Translations under genes and position numbers: made by a program | In this document: piece by piece, positions 12,165 to 23,775 of the stretch | Position numbering within the stretch: position 1 is the first letter of the stretch | Layout of the letters: every line of letters begins with the position of its first letter | Source of the DNA: Pithys albifrons albifrons | Taxonomy: Eukaryota; Chordata; Aves; Passeriformes; Thamnophilidae | Direction: 5' to 3' | NCBI RefSeq assembly: GCF_047495875.1 | Contig: NC_092470.1 | Location: 15,785,001-15,849,000 of the forward strand | Length of the DNA stretch: 64,000 bases | Notes under the pieces: generated by a model | Seen by the model: only the letters and a program-made list of their open reading frames with translations | What the model was told of the DNA's origin: nothing | Databases searched by the model: none

Positions 12165-13280
12165 CTAAGCAGCCATTACTTTCTGGAGCTCAAATTCTCT
12201 TCTGGTCTCAGGGTCCCCTTCTGTCCTGCCTATAGCCGTACTGTGCTTTGTAATAAAGTCGTGAGTCGAATTAGTTACCAAAGACACAGAGAAGTTCAGG
12301 TGTTGGGATGGGGTTTTTTTCCTCACTGGCCATGCTTTGCTCACAAGATCAGGCTGGAAATAGTGGGGTATAAGCAAGGAAAGGGGCTTCTTCCTTCCAT
12401 TGTGAGCGATGGAGCTGGGAGTGACCAGTGGTCCTGTTAAAATTATTTTTATGAATGTTGCTTCATGACTCTTTGAAATAGTAGGGTTTACCCCAGTTAG
12501 GATTGCACGGGAAATAAGCATTTAGATCCCAGATAAGCCTTGATGTGAGCTGAGGCATTACAAGGAAATCAAACTGGATGAACAGTTGGTTTACATGGGG
12601 CTTTTTACATACTGGTTCCCCATCTTTACTGCGATTCAGACCAGTTAATCCCATGTGTGAATGATTAGCTTGTACAATGCTGCAGTGCAAATCAGTGTAG
12701 GGCTTTTGCCTGTCATAAACTGAATCCTGAGTCCAAGAAAGTCTTGAATGGCAAAGGAGGGAATCCAGGTGGGATAAATGCACTAGTGCTGCTTTGTGCA
12801 AAAGGGTGCTTTATGTCTAGGTAACAAACTTTGTGTTAAAAAGAAACTGTAGAGAAAGTAAAGAGTCAGCTGATCATTCCTGCAATATAAGACGGCCTCA
12901 GGATGGAGAAGATGCAGATACTTTTCTGGTGAGGAGTAAAGGGTCCTGCAGGGATAAATGGCACAGACATGATTTACCCTTGTGATTGAATTTAATATTA
13001 CTCCTATGCCCATGCAAACTGGTGGCCACAAACTGAAGGTGCTGAGCAATGCCTGTGTCCTTCCCCTCATGTGGAGGAAGGTGAGCTGCTGATGTGTATG
13101 GATAAGTTCACAGCAAGGTGACATGTTCCTTCTTCCAGAAGCGGGATGGCTGAATATGGCTGCAGTGAAATCTGGCAGTAAGTGCTTTAAAAGGGGTGTC
13201 TTTCTGCAAATGCAGAGGTCAGGTGTGATTACAAAGGCTGAGAAAATGCTCAGTGTCTCAGGATTAATTAACACAGGCGG

Positions 13281-13323
13281 CCAGTTTCTGCAAACACAAG
13301 CTGCTCTTGTGTTTGCAAACTGG
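13281..13323. repeat. near-perfect hairpin, 18-bp stem and 5-nt loop
   Basis: The left arm CCAGTTT-CT-GCAAACACAAG (13281-13300) and right arm CTTGTGTTTGCAAACTGG (13306-13323) are perfect reverse complements over 18 bp, apart from a 2-nt CT bulge in the left arm. The loop is CTGCT (13301-13305). Pairing does not continue outside the arms. At 43 nt it is shorter than a usual microRNA precursor. It may be a cruciform-capable palindrome, a small structured element or the scar of a templated-insertion event. Confidence 0.75.
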
Positions 13324-13999
13324 AAGGAGCTGTAAATGAAACAACAAACTGTGGCTGACACGTGAAGAGATTGCTGTCTTAATCAAAGTCTCAAAAAAAT
13401 TGTCTGGCAAACTCACTTCAGATCGATTCCAGGCTCAGGACTGGTCAGTCCCTGTGGTTGGTAAAGGTGTCAGGCAATCCCCCCTGCTGCCCTTGCCTTT
13501 CCAATGTGCCATGTGCTGTAGCTGCTCTTGTGGGTCATGTTTCTGGTCATTTTGTCCTAATGGTCAGTTTCTGCTTCCCAAAATGGCTGTCCTTGTCCCT
13601 GCTCCCAGACAATCCACTGTACCACACCAAGCTGCTCTTTGTTGTTCGGGGTCTGTCATTCCCTCCCAAAAGCAAAGGAGTTAACAGATTGTCTGGTGTG
13701 ACTGAGCCTGTCTCTGACCTCTCTCTTGCTTTGATACACTTGCTCTCTCTCTAGTCCTTGACTAGAGCATGCTTGAGCATCCCTTTAGCATGGCGTTTGC
13801 AGTTTAGTACAATCCTAGATTTCTGTTTCCTGATATCTTCTCCGAAACCTGTTCTAGTTGGGCTCAAACCAATTAGGCATCATTTCCTACCTTACATGAT
13901 AGTTTGAAGCCCACAGGAGCTGTTAAAGGCTGTTCAGGTGCTTAACAGAGGTTGACGTGTGTTGGGAGCAGAGGACTGTATCTTCTGTACATCCCTTCT

Positions 14000-16900
14000 G
14001 CCCTGAAGCCATTGTTTTATCCTCAGATCTATTTTATTCCCCCTACTAGACACTTTGGGAGGACAGATATAAATTAAAAGCAAATTATGCAACCTGATAC
14101 CATCAGTCAACAGACACCTATCTCTGCCCACATATGCCGAATAAATGAAACCACCATTTTATCTGACTACAGACTATGGAAAAGCTGAGGGAGAGGTTTG
14201 AAGGTCAAAACACTCAGACACTGTATCCATCATGTGTTTGGGCAGATTCTGAATAGTGCTGCATCAAGCAACTGTCTCTCTCTTTGTGGTCGTGCTTGGA
14301 AGCTCTGGCAGTTTCAGGTGACAGCTATTGGATCAAAATGCAGAACTGGTGGCATGAAATTCCCTTCAGAGGAAAGATGGATGGTGTGCCTTTCTGTTCA
14401 CAGTACAGAGTAGCTAATGCAGTCTGGGATCTGCTTCTGTTATGGGGAATTTTCTCTGCAGGTGCACAGACCTATGCAGAGCGCTGACAGCCAGGTGAAG
14501 GGGCACAGGACATCCTTTCCCCCTTCATTTTGGGAAGGGGGTGCACATTGTCACTTTTCTTTGCGTTGACACCAGGCACATAATCCTCCTGCTTCCCAGG
14601 AACTCAGTTCAACTGATGCTGGAAATCAGGGTTGGCTGCATGCATCTCATTGCCACCTTTTCACCATTGAGAGTCCTGGTGTCTCTGGATCCATCCCATA
14701 CTGAGCGCTCCAGCCATCCACTCCCTCCTCCCAGCTGCAGTCCACCATCACCTGTGTAAATGCATCTCCCTGTTAAGTCCGTGTTTGCAAAGCTTGAAAA
14801 GGCTCCAGACACTGAATCCCAAGTGCTTGGGGTCATACTGCAACCAGCTGGGTGCTGTTTATTGCCCCCAAAGCTCGCTCTAATTGCAAGAGGTGGGGAG
14901 GGCTCGGCTGCAGGCTCCTGTTTCATTGGAGGCGGATGAGTGCAGCAGTTATTCCCTCACACTTTCTCCCACATGAGGATTTTTTGTCTCAGGATGAGAT
15001 ACAGGTCTGGCTGCTCAGTATGAGCTCACAAAGCTTGGCAAGAGCCCATATCCCCCCTTCATCTCTGCCTTTTCCTCATGGGTAGTGGAGGGGTGACCCT
15101 CACATGGAAGGGATGCTCTAGCCAGAGTCCATTAAAGGGATTTTTGTGTTTCTGTCCTGTTCTCTACAGAGCAGAAGAGTTAAGTTTTCTTCTGCAAACC
15201 CACTGTTCAGCTGGAAAAGGATGAGGCCAGGCCTGTCGTGAAGCTGAATGCTCTCCTCTGACGAAAGGGAAGGCATAAAATTAGGACGTTGGAAGGGGCT
15301 AATGGAAGATGAGAGTGAGCCCAGAGGTTCAGTTTGAGCGGCCTGTGGAGCAGAGACCTTGAAACCAGTGTCCTTGGGACTGAGGACAGCCTCCTCCCTG
15401 ATCTACTGTCCGTTGGTACCTGCTAAACTTCTCCATTCCCAATTTAGTTGATTACACATCAAGAGGCTGTCCTTGTCACAATTTCTGGGGATGGCATTCC
15501 CTTCCTCACATTTGCTTCTGTGGCTGTGCAGTAGGAGCAGGATGATATTTCTTCTTGGTTGAGAAAAGCATCCAAACTACTGTCTCATTTGTATGTTGAT
15601 GGATGCAGTGAGTGGGAAATGCCCAGGTTTCCTTTAAATTCTCTGCTCTCAGTGACATCCAGGTAGCACTGCAGTAACCCTCTGTGCAATTTTGAGGCAC
15701 TCCCTGTCCAGAGCTCAAAGAAATCTATTGTGTTTCAGGTTGGCTGCATAACTTCCCCAGTGACAATCTTAGCCCAAAAAGAGGGCTCGAAGGGTATTAC
15801 TGCAATTTCCAGGAGCACTCTGCTTTTGAAATGCCCTTTCCCCTGGTATTAGGAGTTCTGAAAGCTGAAGGCAGCCAGAAGATCAGTATCTTTAACTATA
15901 CCATGAGGACTTCTTCTGAGAAAATGCATCTGCATAAGGAATTGTCATGGGTGCATGAATGAAGTTTTGAAAATCAGCTGAGGGGTAGAGTGTACAGGGG
16001 AAGGTGTGTCTCTGGGTGGGCTGAAAGGAAATATCTCCAAATTGGTCATTAAAATTTTCATTTTAATGTCTCGATTCAGATCTTGTTTATTCCAAGACAA
16101 TCAGAAGGAGCTCCCTGGTATCTATGGCAGTACCTGGCCAGTGCAGGAGGAGGAATGTGGGAGCAGAGTCAATCCTTGCATGTTGGACTCTTCACTGTGT
16201 TGAGGCATGCAACAATTATAATCTCAAAATCCACCCTGTTTGAGGGAATGCTGCTGTCAATATTGAACATAACCCCCAGGTGCTGATTCTTTGGTCTACC
16301 TGGCTTTGACCATCAGTGAGTCACTCCTTGGTCTGCTGCGCAGAAGGGCAGTAATGCTGTGTTGGCAGATTTTTGAGGCAGTTCATGAGTAGTCATTCAA
16401 ACACTGTTCAAAACCCTCATCTAATAAGCTAGTAGCAAGGCAGCTTCCAGAGCTGTGCTCTATTCTAGCCAGCTAGAAATTACACTATTTTCCGATTTCA
16501 TTATTACCTCTGTTTTTTATTATAGCATCATTAGAGTGAGAAAACTGGAAAGGAAGTGGGGATTGTATAATGCAGGAAATAGTGAATTAATACCTCTACC
16601 ATATGATGGAATGGTGCAGAGCTGTGGCTGTGTCAGGAAAATACAGAGCAAATAAAGATCATGCTGGCTGAGTGAGGATGGGACTTTTCCACTTGCTCAG
16701 AGGAGTATTAACTTGCAAAAAGAATTATTTCTCCGAAATGTAAGATCTGCATTTTCTCTTCTCGTGCATGTGTGCTTGCTTGTGATTAAAGCTATCACAG
16801 GGGTATGGAATATGGAGAGTAAAAATAAGCTTTTGCAGTGCATAATTGGGCTTTAGTGCATCAGGAAAAGCTGATTTGTTGTCTGAGAAATCGTGTCAGG

Positions 16901-18170
16901 GCATTTTAAGGAAGGGGCTATGGTATGGTAATAACAAGGAATTGTCTATTCCTTACCCTGTGCTTCTCCAGTGCTAAATCCTGAGGAGTGTTTATTGGCT
17001 CTTGAGCATTTATTACTACTGGCTTCAGTGGGCTGGGATCTGGATAGGAAAGTGCAGCTTGTGACAGCCAGGAATGTTGACGGTTTTGTCTTTTTTATTT
17101 TGAAAGTGTAGGCAGTGCTAAATAGTGCAAAACATCTTTTTTTTCCTTCCCCCCCACCCTCCCCTCTTTTATTTTTCTTCCCTGCCACTTTTCAAATGAT
17201 GTCTGTATTTTCAGGCTCACTGACCTTACACTGGCATACACAAATCAGACAAATAACCTGCTATTTGCTGTGTCCCCCTGAAATTTCTGTGGGAACATGG
17301 AAATTCCACTGCTATAATACATGGAAATGGCATTGCCTGCAGTTTCTGCGGGTGCTTGGCTAATAAAAGGCTTTGTAAAATTTATCCCCTAAAAACCCAT
17401 TTTGTGTGTAGTAACAGCAGAAGGTAATTAAATACACATATATATAATTTTTATTTTGACACTGTCTTTGGGGAAGGGAAGTGATTAGTTGGGGTAACCA
17501 GCTCTGCAGCACAAACTGTATCTGTGGTGTAGTTGTCAAACCTCAACAAATGTGCTTTTGCAACAACTTGTTATTCCCTTCACTGGGTTGCAAATAGATG
17601 GAGGTTTTAGAAACAATTTCTTATTTATATATCTTATGATCATTCCAAATGCCTGACAGCGCTGGGATGGAGATGCCGCTTAGCTGAGTAACTGCTTTCA
17701 AAAGAGCTGCAGCCAGACTGATAACAAAGGGGAGAGCACAAATATCAGCTGGAAAGCATTGATGGGTGAGAAACTATGAATTTTAAAGGACAAAATCCAG
17801 ATTATACATTTCTAGAGTCTCTTGAAGGTTTAAACTCTTTACAGCCTGTTGAGAGGAGAATGATCTCTGACTTCCTGCAAGGAGGCCAGCACCGGGGTGG
17901 AGGGATGCAGCTGTATTACCAGCACAGAGCAGCTGGGCAAGTCTGGAGGGGATGCAAAGAGGAATTTCACATCACCTGAAAACGCAAGGAGGATGTGGAA
18001 GGCAGAGACCTAACCTGGGAAGAGGACCTGGAAAGGCAGTGTCTCTGGGGCATGTTCCTGCTATGACTGCTAGGATCAGCCCAGCAGGCTGGGGCAACCC
18101 TCAGCAATGCTTTGAAGGCCCAAGAATTATATAGGAAAATTATGGGATGTGAAATAAAATACTAGGTGAT
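14000..18170. other. unique non-coding sequence
   Basis: No gene or transposon is recognised across this stretch. A very pyrimidine-rich tract lies at about 17137-17190, and the short AT string acacatatatataat lies near 17435. The open frames (up to 105 aa) have no domain signature. Confidence 0.45.
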
Positions 18171-18179
18171 CGATGAAAA

Positions 18180-18310
18180 ACATACGTTTATTGAGATGTA
18201 ACAGTCAGTTGCATGGCTGTTAAACAGCTATAACTACATATTAAATAATCAGTTCAGCTGGTATTTATTTAATATAATCGCAGCCTATTAAACCTGAATT
18301 AAGTACAGAG
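18180..18310. promoter_or_regulatory. AT-rich homeodomain-motif block (candidate conserved element)
   Basis: This dense AT-rich block holds repeated TTTATT, TTAAAT, TAATCAG and ATTAAG strings, from catacgtttattgagatgt to cctgaattaagtacag, and no repeat-element signature. Blocks like this often prove to be conserved non-coding enhancers near developmental genes. Only the composition is visible here, so the regulatory role is inference. Confidence 0.2.
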
Positions 18311-19739
18311 TTGTGTCTCTGGGACATACAGCTGAAAATGGTGCCGGGAACATTTTATGTTGCCTGAAACCTTTTGTAGAAAGTTCCCACAAACATGGGC
18401 TTGGCAGGGGAAATACGAAATGGGTTTTTTACTTTTGACCTGGACTGCGAGAGAGTTATCTGCAGCTTTCACCTAGACCCATACTTAATGTAGATGCCTA
18501 ATTTCTGCAGATCAAAAATATTTGACTGACTTTTTGGAACTGTTCCTTTCCAGATTTTTGTATGGGTTATTTTGCTTTACTTGCACATCTTTGCTCCCCT
18601 GATTGCCTGATACTTATGTAGTTATACACACCAGCACAAAGTGAGTCCAAAGTAAATGTAAAATGCTGCTAAATCAACACGGAATTTGCTCTGACCTGGC
18701 TGGGCTTACAAATGGGAGATGTGAATAGGGAGCAACTCTCATTCTGGAAATGTGAGGTTGGAAGACCTGAGGGAATGAATAGTCCCCATTGCCCAACAAA
18801 TTCCCATTTTATTTCTAGCAGCCAGTGGTGGTTTGTGCCCATCTCATGAGCACAGACCATTGGTGTGGTTTACTCGGTGAGTGTTCAAGTGTAGCTCTGA
18901 AAGGTATTCCTCCAAACACCTTGGAGTGAGCACACAGTAATACCTGGGATGAAACTGTTACCTTGTGGAATTGCTGCCGTAAATGTTCTGGATTTTGGTC
19001 AAAGTTTTTCTATTTTTGCTTATTTAATGCCTCTTCTTTCTCCTTTTCAGTGACAAATGAAACCAAGCTAAGACTCTTGTCTTTCAAAATAAATATCCAG
19101 GCCAAATGCCACGTAAACTGCATATGGTGTGCATTATAGATTTATTTTCATGAGATCTTGCAAAGAAAAACTGCTGAAGTCAGGGCAGACCCTCACTCAT
19201 TAGCCCTCTATGCCAGGGCTGTCTGTGTTATTTTATGTGCAGATAATTTGTGTTTCTTTTACAGGGCTTTGTGTCTTTCCTCAGCTTCCTGAGCCAATAT
19301 GTCATTTCACCATTCCCCGGGTGTGGGATTGCTGTGGAGAGCTGAGGTCAATTTATTCTTCCTATCAGAGATACTCTCCTCAGATAGTGGCAAATACGAG
19401 AGAGGAGAGGAGGCGAATGAACCCACGCCGGGCGTGATCCTGCTTCCCAAAATCTCTCTTGTCTTGCAGCAGGGGTAGAAACAAGTCAGGATTGCGCTAC
19501 TTGGGCAGATCCCGGTTCCTGTGGAACCTGAATGCCTGTGTGTAATGAATGCTACCGGCTGCAATCCCCGTTCCCCTCCCTCTGGCTAATTAGCCGGTGT
19601 TTAACACCCAGACAAAACCCTGCTGCACCTGCACTGCCTTGGGAAGTACAATGCTGGGCAGCCAACAAAGCAGCGTGGCAGGGACCCCAACACACTGAAA
19701 GCCCTGCCATCCCTTGCAGGCACTGCTTAGAAAAAAGAT

Positions 19740-19781
19740 GAGAGAAAAGAGGGGGAAAAAGAAAAAAAGAGGAGGAGGAGA
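19740..19781 (+). repeat. 42-nt polypurine tract
   Basis: An uninterrupted run of A and G, ending in four GAG-type triplets. On the minus strand it is a polypyrimidine tract. Extended by tcatcttttttctaagcag, it resembles a splice acceptor for minus-strand sequence below 19728. It could also adopt triplex (H-DNA) structure. It sits in the promoter-like region. Confidence 0.8.
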
Positions 19782-20166
19782 TTCACTCACTTGGACTTTT
19801 TCACTTTTTCACTGTTGGAGAGAATGGGTGAAAGCCCCACAAAAGCGGCTTAATAAAGAGGAGAGGGAGAACAAGGCGAGAGGGGAAGTGCAGGGCAGGC
19901 TGAAAGGAAGGAGGGCTTTCCAGGTTGTATTGTCCCCTCCGCCCTCCAGAGATCCTTAGTCAGTGTCTCAAAAGCCGTCGATGACATCAAGTTGATTGGT
20001 TTTGCTGCAGCCCTTAAAAGTAGCCGCTGGAGAATCAATGCGCCATCTTCCACACGGGACCCACTTGTTAGGAGGACAAAACGAGTCTCATTCATGGGCA
20101 CTACAAAGGGGCGAGCTCTGCTTTGATGTGGTGATGGATGGCCCCTTCACCTGTTTCTCTCCTTAG

Positions 20167-20241
20167 GAAGAACTGGGCGATGTATTTTCGTTTGGCTCTC
20201 TGGCCAAGTTCTTTCTAGAAATTGCTGCAGTCCATCAATAG
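20167..20241 (+). other. splice-bracketed 75-nt segment (weak exon candidate)
   Basis: The acceptor-like ttcacctgtttctctccttag ends at 20166, and a donor-like GTGAAA begins at 20242. The zero frame reads EELGDVFSFGSLAKFF and onwards, then stops exactly at the last three bases (TAG). Another frame is open throughout. It lies directly below the promoter-like region, so it may instead be the 3' part of a non-coding first exon. Confidence 0.15.
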
Positions 20242-20996
20242 GTGAAACTATTCATTTGGGAAAAAATATAAAAAAATTACCTAATGAGAAGAATATAAAT
20301 TATTTTATGCCTTCCATCCAAGAAACGTAGACTTATTCATCCTTGACCCATACAGTTATGAAAGGAAAGGTTTGTAGAATCTGTGTTTTTTTACAGATGG
20401 GTTGGATGACCATTTGGTTCATTTTTACTACATGACTTTTAGCAAATGCTGCTGCTTTGCAGGGTTTACATCACAGATGTGCCCCACGAGGAGATTCAGG
20501 CTCCCACACTTAAGTAGGCAGCTCAGGAGGGACCAAAGTAGGGAGCATCCCTCACAGCCACCTGTGAGATGACCTGAATTCCTACAACTGTTTGTGTGAC
20601 AGATGAGCTGTGCTACAGAAGGGAAAACGGAGAGGTGATGGCTAAATGTCTTTTCTGAGATTGCTGAAAGAGTAAGTGTTGAAGATAATCATAGATCTTA
20701 GGAGATTCTTGCTTCCAGGACAGTGTCAGTATCTTTGGTCAACTTTTCTTGTTATTATCTGTACAAGATTCAAAAAATGGAGCCCAAATAGCCCAGGTGA
20801 GGTCTCAGGTCTGTTGTGCAAGGTGCTGTATTGCTCCTTGTCTGAGTTAGCACCCCCTGATCCACAGTTTGGTGCAAAATTCCTGAAAGAAATCTTACTG
20901 GAGAGAGTCTGTTCCCTATGAATGAGCTCACTGATTTAATGATTTACTGTTGTTTGTGCCTCAAAGGTCTGGGACACCCTGAGCAAACCACATCAC

Positions 20997-21100
20997 CTTC
21001 ACAAATTCCCCAGGAATGCCAGACATTGTGTACATGGGTGGGTTTTGACTGACCAGTCCTGGGGTGATGCCCATGTCACTAGAATGTTTGGCATCTGAGG
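20997..21100 (-). other. candidate minus-strand internal exon
   Basis: On the minus strand, an acceptor-like taattgactgttctgcag ends at 21101. Then come two bases plus a 34-codon open frame (starting SDAKHSSDMGITPG, ending GIPGEFVK) and a donor-like GTGATG at 20996-20991. The peptide looks natural, but I do not recognise it. The surrounding frame stays open for 79 codons. A neighbouring minus frame (21178-21375) is hydrophobic and in a different register, which weakens the case for one coding unit. Confidence 0.2.
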
Positions 21101-22686
21101 CTGCAGAACAGTCAATTAGGAGATCGTTCGTAACAACAGCAGTAACAGTCCTTATGGGCTTCGGGCATAACATGATCTCAAAACATGAGCAGAATACCAT
21201 CAGGCTTAAATAGGAGAGTGATCAAAAGGTTGGTACCAACAAGAATCCCTGGGAGTCTAATATATTGGACATAAATTAGTATCATTATCTCAAACACCTC
21301 AAAAATGGGAAGTAAATTACTCCAGACACCCAAGACAGATGGTATCTGTGCACCAGGCAGAGACAGAGAGCCCATCTCTCAGGGCAATGCCAGTTCCTCC
21401 CTCTCCTGTGAGCTGGATTGCAGCAGGGAGATGGGACTATTGATTGATGCTGATATGAGTTCCTTGAACCTTCTGTAAAGCAGACAAGAGAAGGGGCAAA
21501 GAAAGTGATTTTTGCCTGGGAACAGATGATTTTTCTGGAAGTACTGCTTCAATTCATCCAGTACATGAGCAGCAGAGAGGAAAAACTAGTTCACTAACCC
21601 AGTCTCCTGCTGTGTCCTCCTACAGTGATATAAATATGGCTGGAAAATGTCTGTACTGTTTATTACTTTGAAATCAAATGTGCACCAGTTATTTTCAGAA
21701 ACATGGGAGAAGAAATGCTTTCTGGCTGGCTCTGAATTGCTAGGTCATCTGACAGATTTCCCTTTCCCTGTCCCCCAGCTTTTATATACACATGGAAATG
21801 CAGACATGGATATTTTCATGTATATTTTAAAACTAGACCAAACCTTGGTGTGCTGTTTGGAGATGTGTGGCATAGAAATAAATCACAGAGGAGTGCAAGG
21901 GAGGAACTCGTGCTGCTCCCTGGCAGCTTTGGTTTGCTCAGGACTGTGCAACCAGGCAAAACACAACTCCTGAACAGGCAGGTGGATGCAGATGGGGCCC
22001 GTGGGTTTGACAGGAGAGGTTAAAGTGTATTTAGGGAGTAGCTGAAGGGGTGCAGCACAATGCTGACAGCTTCAAGTGGGGAGAAGTCTCATGGCAAACA
22101 GAGGGTAAAGGAAGGCTGTTTTCTCTGTCCCATGACTATATGGTTTAAGACGGACTGTATCCTTGGGGGACACTATGTAAGTGGTGGGGGAGAGGACATA
22201 GAGGATAACTAGGCCAGCTTGCTCCCTCACCCAACTATTTGAAAGTGTCCCAGGACATCAGCTCCAAGCAGCCAACCAAAGTAAATCGAAACTTTAAAGA
22301 AAGAACAAGGTTAAAGAAGATTATGGAGCTCTTTAATTTCCAACATATGGAGTTGCTGTTATTTGCTTTCTGACCCTTGTGATTAGATAAAAAAAAAGCC
22401 CTTGAAAAGGTGACCTAGGGCCATGAAAATTGGCGGTGCTGTTGTCACAAAGAATGAGATATTGGACCTAGTGAATAGCAGAGTACCACGGATTAATTCC
22501 CCACCTGATGCCACCGAGAGCAAGGTAGCTCTGCCTGCAGGCACCCCACACTTCCCAAGTCTCCATCTTGCCCTCAAGAACCTGGTGTTCTCCTGCCTGT
22601 GACATGGGGGTAAAGCTAATTGCATATCTCCAATGCTAGAGAACAGCTCTGTGCAAAGCTCCCCCAGAGCACCGCCTGCTCGTTAC

Positions 22687-22720
22687 ACTCATTATCATTA
22701 TCCTTGCTTTGCAGACAGGA
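22687..22720 (-). mobile_element. MIR-like SINE fragment (weak)
   Basis: The text cattatcattatccttgctt followed by tgcagacaggatgg resembles the reverse complement of the MIR core end (attattatccccattttacagatgagg). It is short, and the next expected block (actgaggcacagag) is absent. Confidence 0.35.
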
Positions 22721-22989
22721 TGGATGGACAACCACATGGCCTCTAGAGGGTTTTGTGCACAGACCTGTGCACTGATAGAGAGGAGAACTGCAACCGGGAG
22801 GAGGTTAGGGCCTGGGGTTGTCTTGATTGAGTGTTAATGGGTCCCAACTGGGAGATAGGCTCAGCTGGGTGCCAATTACCCTAATTGATAAGAAGCTCTG
22901 ATGGGGTCCTTGGAGGAAGCTGGTTCCTTACTGAACTTACTAAAGAAAGGCTGGGAACGGAAGGAGGTGTTGCTGGAAAGAGGAAGGTT

Positions 22990-23042
22990 TTGGTTATTGG
23001 GCGTTTTGTTTGTTTGTTGGGGTTGGTTTTTGTTTGTTTGTC
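22990..23042. repeat. TTTG-rich simple repeat
   Basis: Two GTTTGTTTGTTTG-like tracts separated by gggttggttt. This is an interrupted (TTTG)n low-complexity repeat with no coding relevance. Confidence 0.7.
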
Positions 23043-23725
23043 ATGATTTGGAAATGTGATATAAAACAAAAGGAGGTATTGAAAAACAAAACCAGGAGAG
23101 CTGCGTTGTGGGGCGAGATTGCAATGAAGCAAACAAAAATACCTAGCAGAAAGTTTCCCAGGGCAGGTAGGAGAAGGGAGCCTTGAAAGGGTTTCCTGAT
23201 GGGTGTCTGCTTGTTCCAGTACTTGTAAAGAAAAACTAGAGCTGCATCTTTTTCCTTTTGCTGTGGTGCTTTTCCAGCAAGTGAGTGGGGCTGGGGCAGG
23301 AGAGTGGAAGCTCAGGCTGTAAGAAGACAGTGTTACAGCTCTGGTTCCCTTGTTACTTGGTCACAGCTGTGAGATGCAGAGCTTTCTGTAGGACTTGCAG
23401 GAGCTGGTGTGATAGAAGGTGGGGTCTCAAGGACCTGCAGGGGGGTATGGCGTATCCCTATTTTAGGATGCAGGTGCCTGTTTGAGCTCGGAGTAGCTCT
23501 GCACTCACTGCTGTATCAGACTCCGTGTCAGTGTTGTGTGGGGAAATGGGGTCAGGGAGAGCAGCTTTTTGTTCTGTGTCTCTGAGCCTGCTGGCAATAC
23601 TGATGTGAATGATGGCTTTTGCCTGATGGTTTCTTTCCCCGTGGGACTTGGTTGTTATAGTCAGAATAGATGGGTCCAAAGGAAATAGAAAATTCTGGTC
23701 GCCTCTGAGTCAGAGTTAACCCTTT

Positions 23726-23775
23726 GTAAAGAAGAAGGAAACTGAGGCACAGAGAGGCTATGGACAGATGCAGTC
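23726..23775 (-). mobile_element. MIR-like SINE core fragment
   Basis: aaggaaactgaggcacagag followed by aggctatgg matches the reverse complement of the MIR core (gaggaaactgaggcacagagaggttaag). MIR-type CORE-SINE relics are ancient and occur in birds at low density. The flanks are decayed. Confidence 0.6.

Larger units (their letters stand above)
19381..20241 (+). promoter_or_regulatory. CpG-enriched promoter-like region
   Basis: By eye this is the most CpG-containing stretch of the window, with roughly twenty CG dinucleotides in about 800 bp against one per 100-200 bp elsewhere. It holds a 42-nt pure purine tract (19740-19781), a tandem ACTTTTTC pair (19795-19810), an inverted CCAAT box (ATTGG, 19995-19999), a TATA-like TTAAAA (20014-20019) and a YY1-like CGCCATCTT (20041-20049) about 25-30 bp further on. 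That order suits a plus-strand start near 20045. A donor-like AATAG|GTGAAA lies at 20241-20242, so a first exon of about 200 nt is conceivable, with only tiny upstream reading frames. An enhancer is the alternative. Confidence 0.3.

Noticed and set aside
12783..13361. 192-codon minus-strand open frame
   Set aside because: Cysteine/histidine-rich, random-looking peptide with no domain. It spans the hairpin at 13281, whose arms explain part of the sequence. No splice or promoter context.
14609..14926. 105-codon minus frame with Gly-rich segment
   Set aside because: The glycines come from CTC/TCC-rich plus-strand sequence. No domain or splice context.
20614..20660. MIR-like string (agggaaaacggagaggtgat)
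   Set aside because: Similarity to the MIR core is too scattered to separate from chance.
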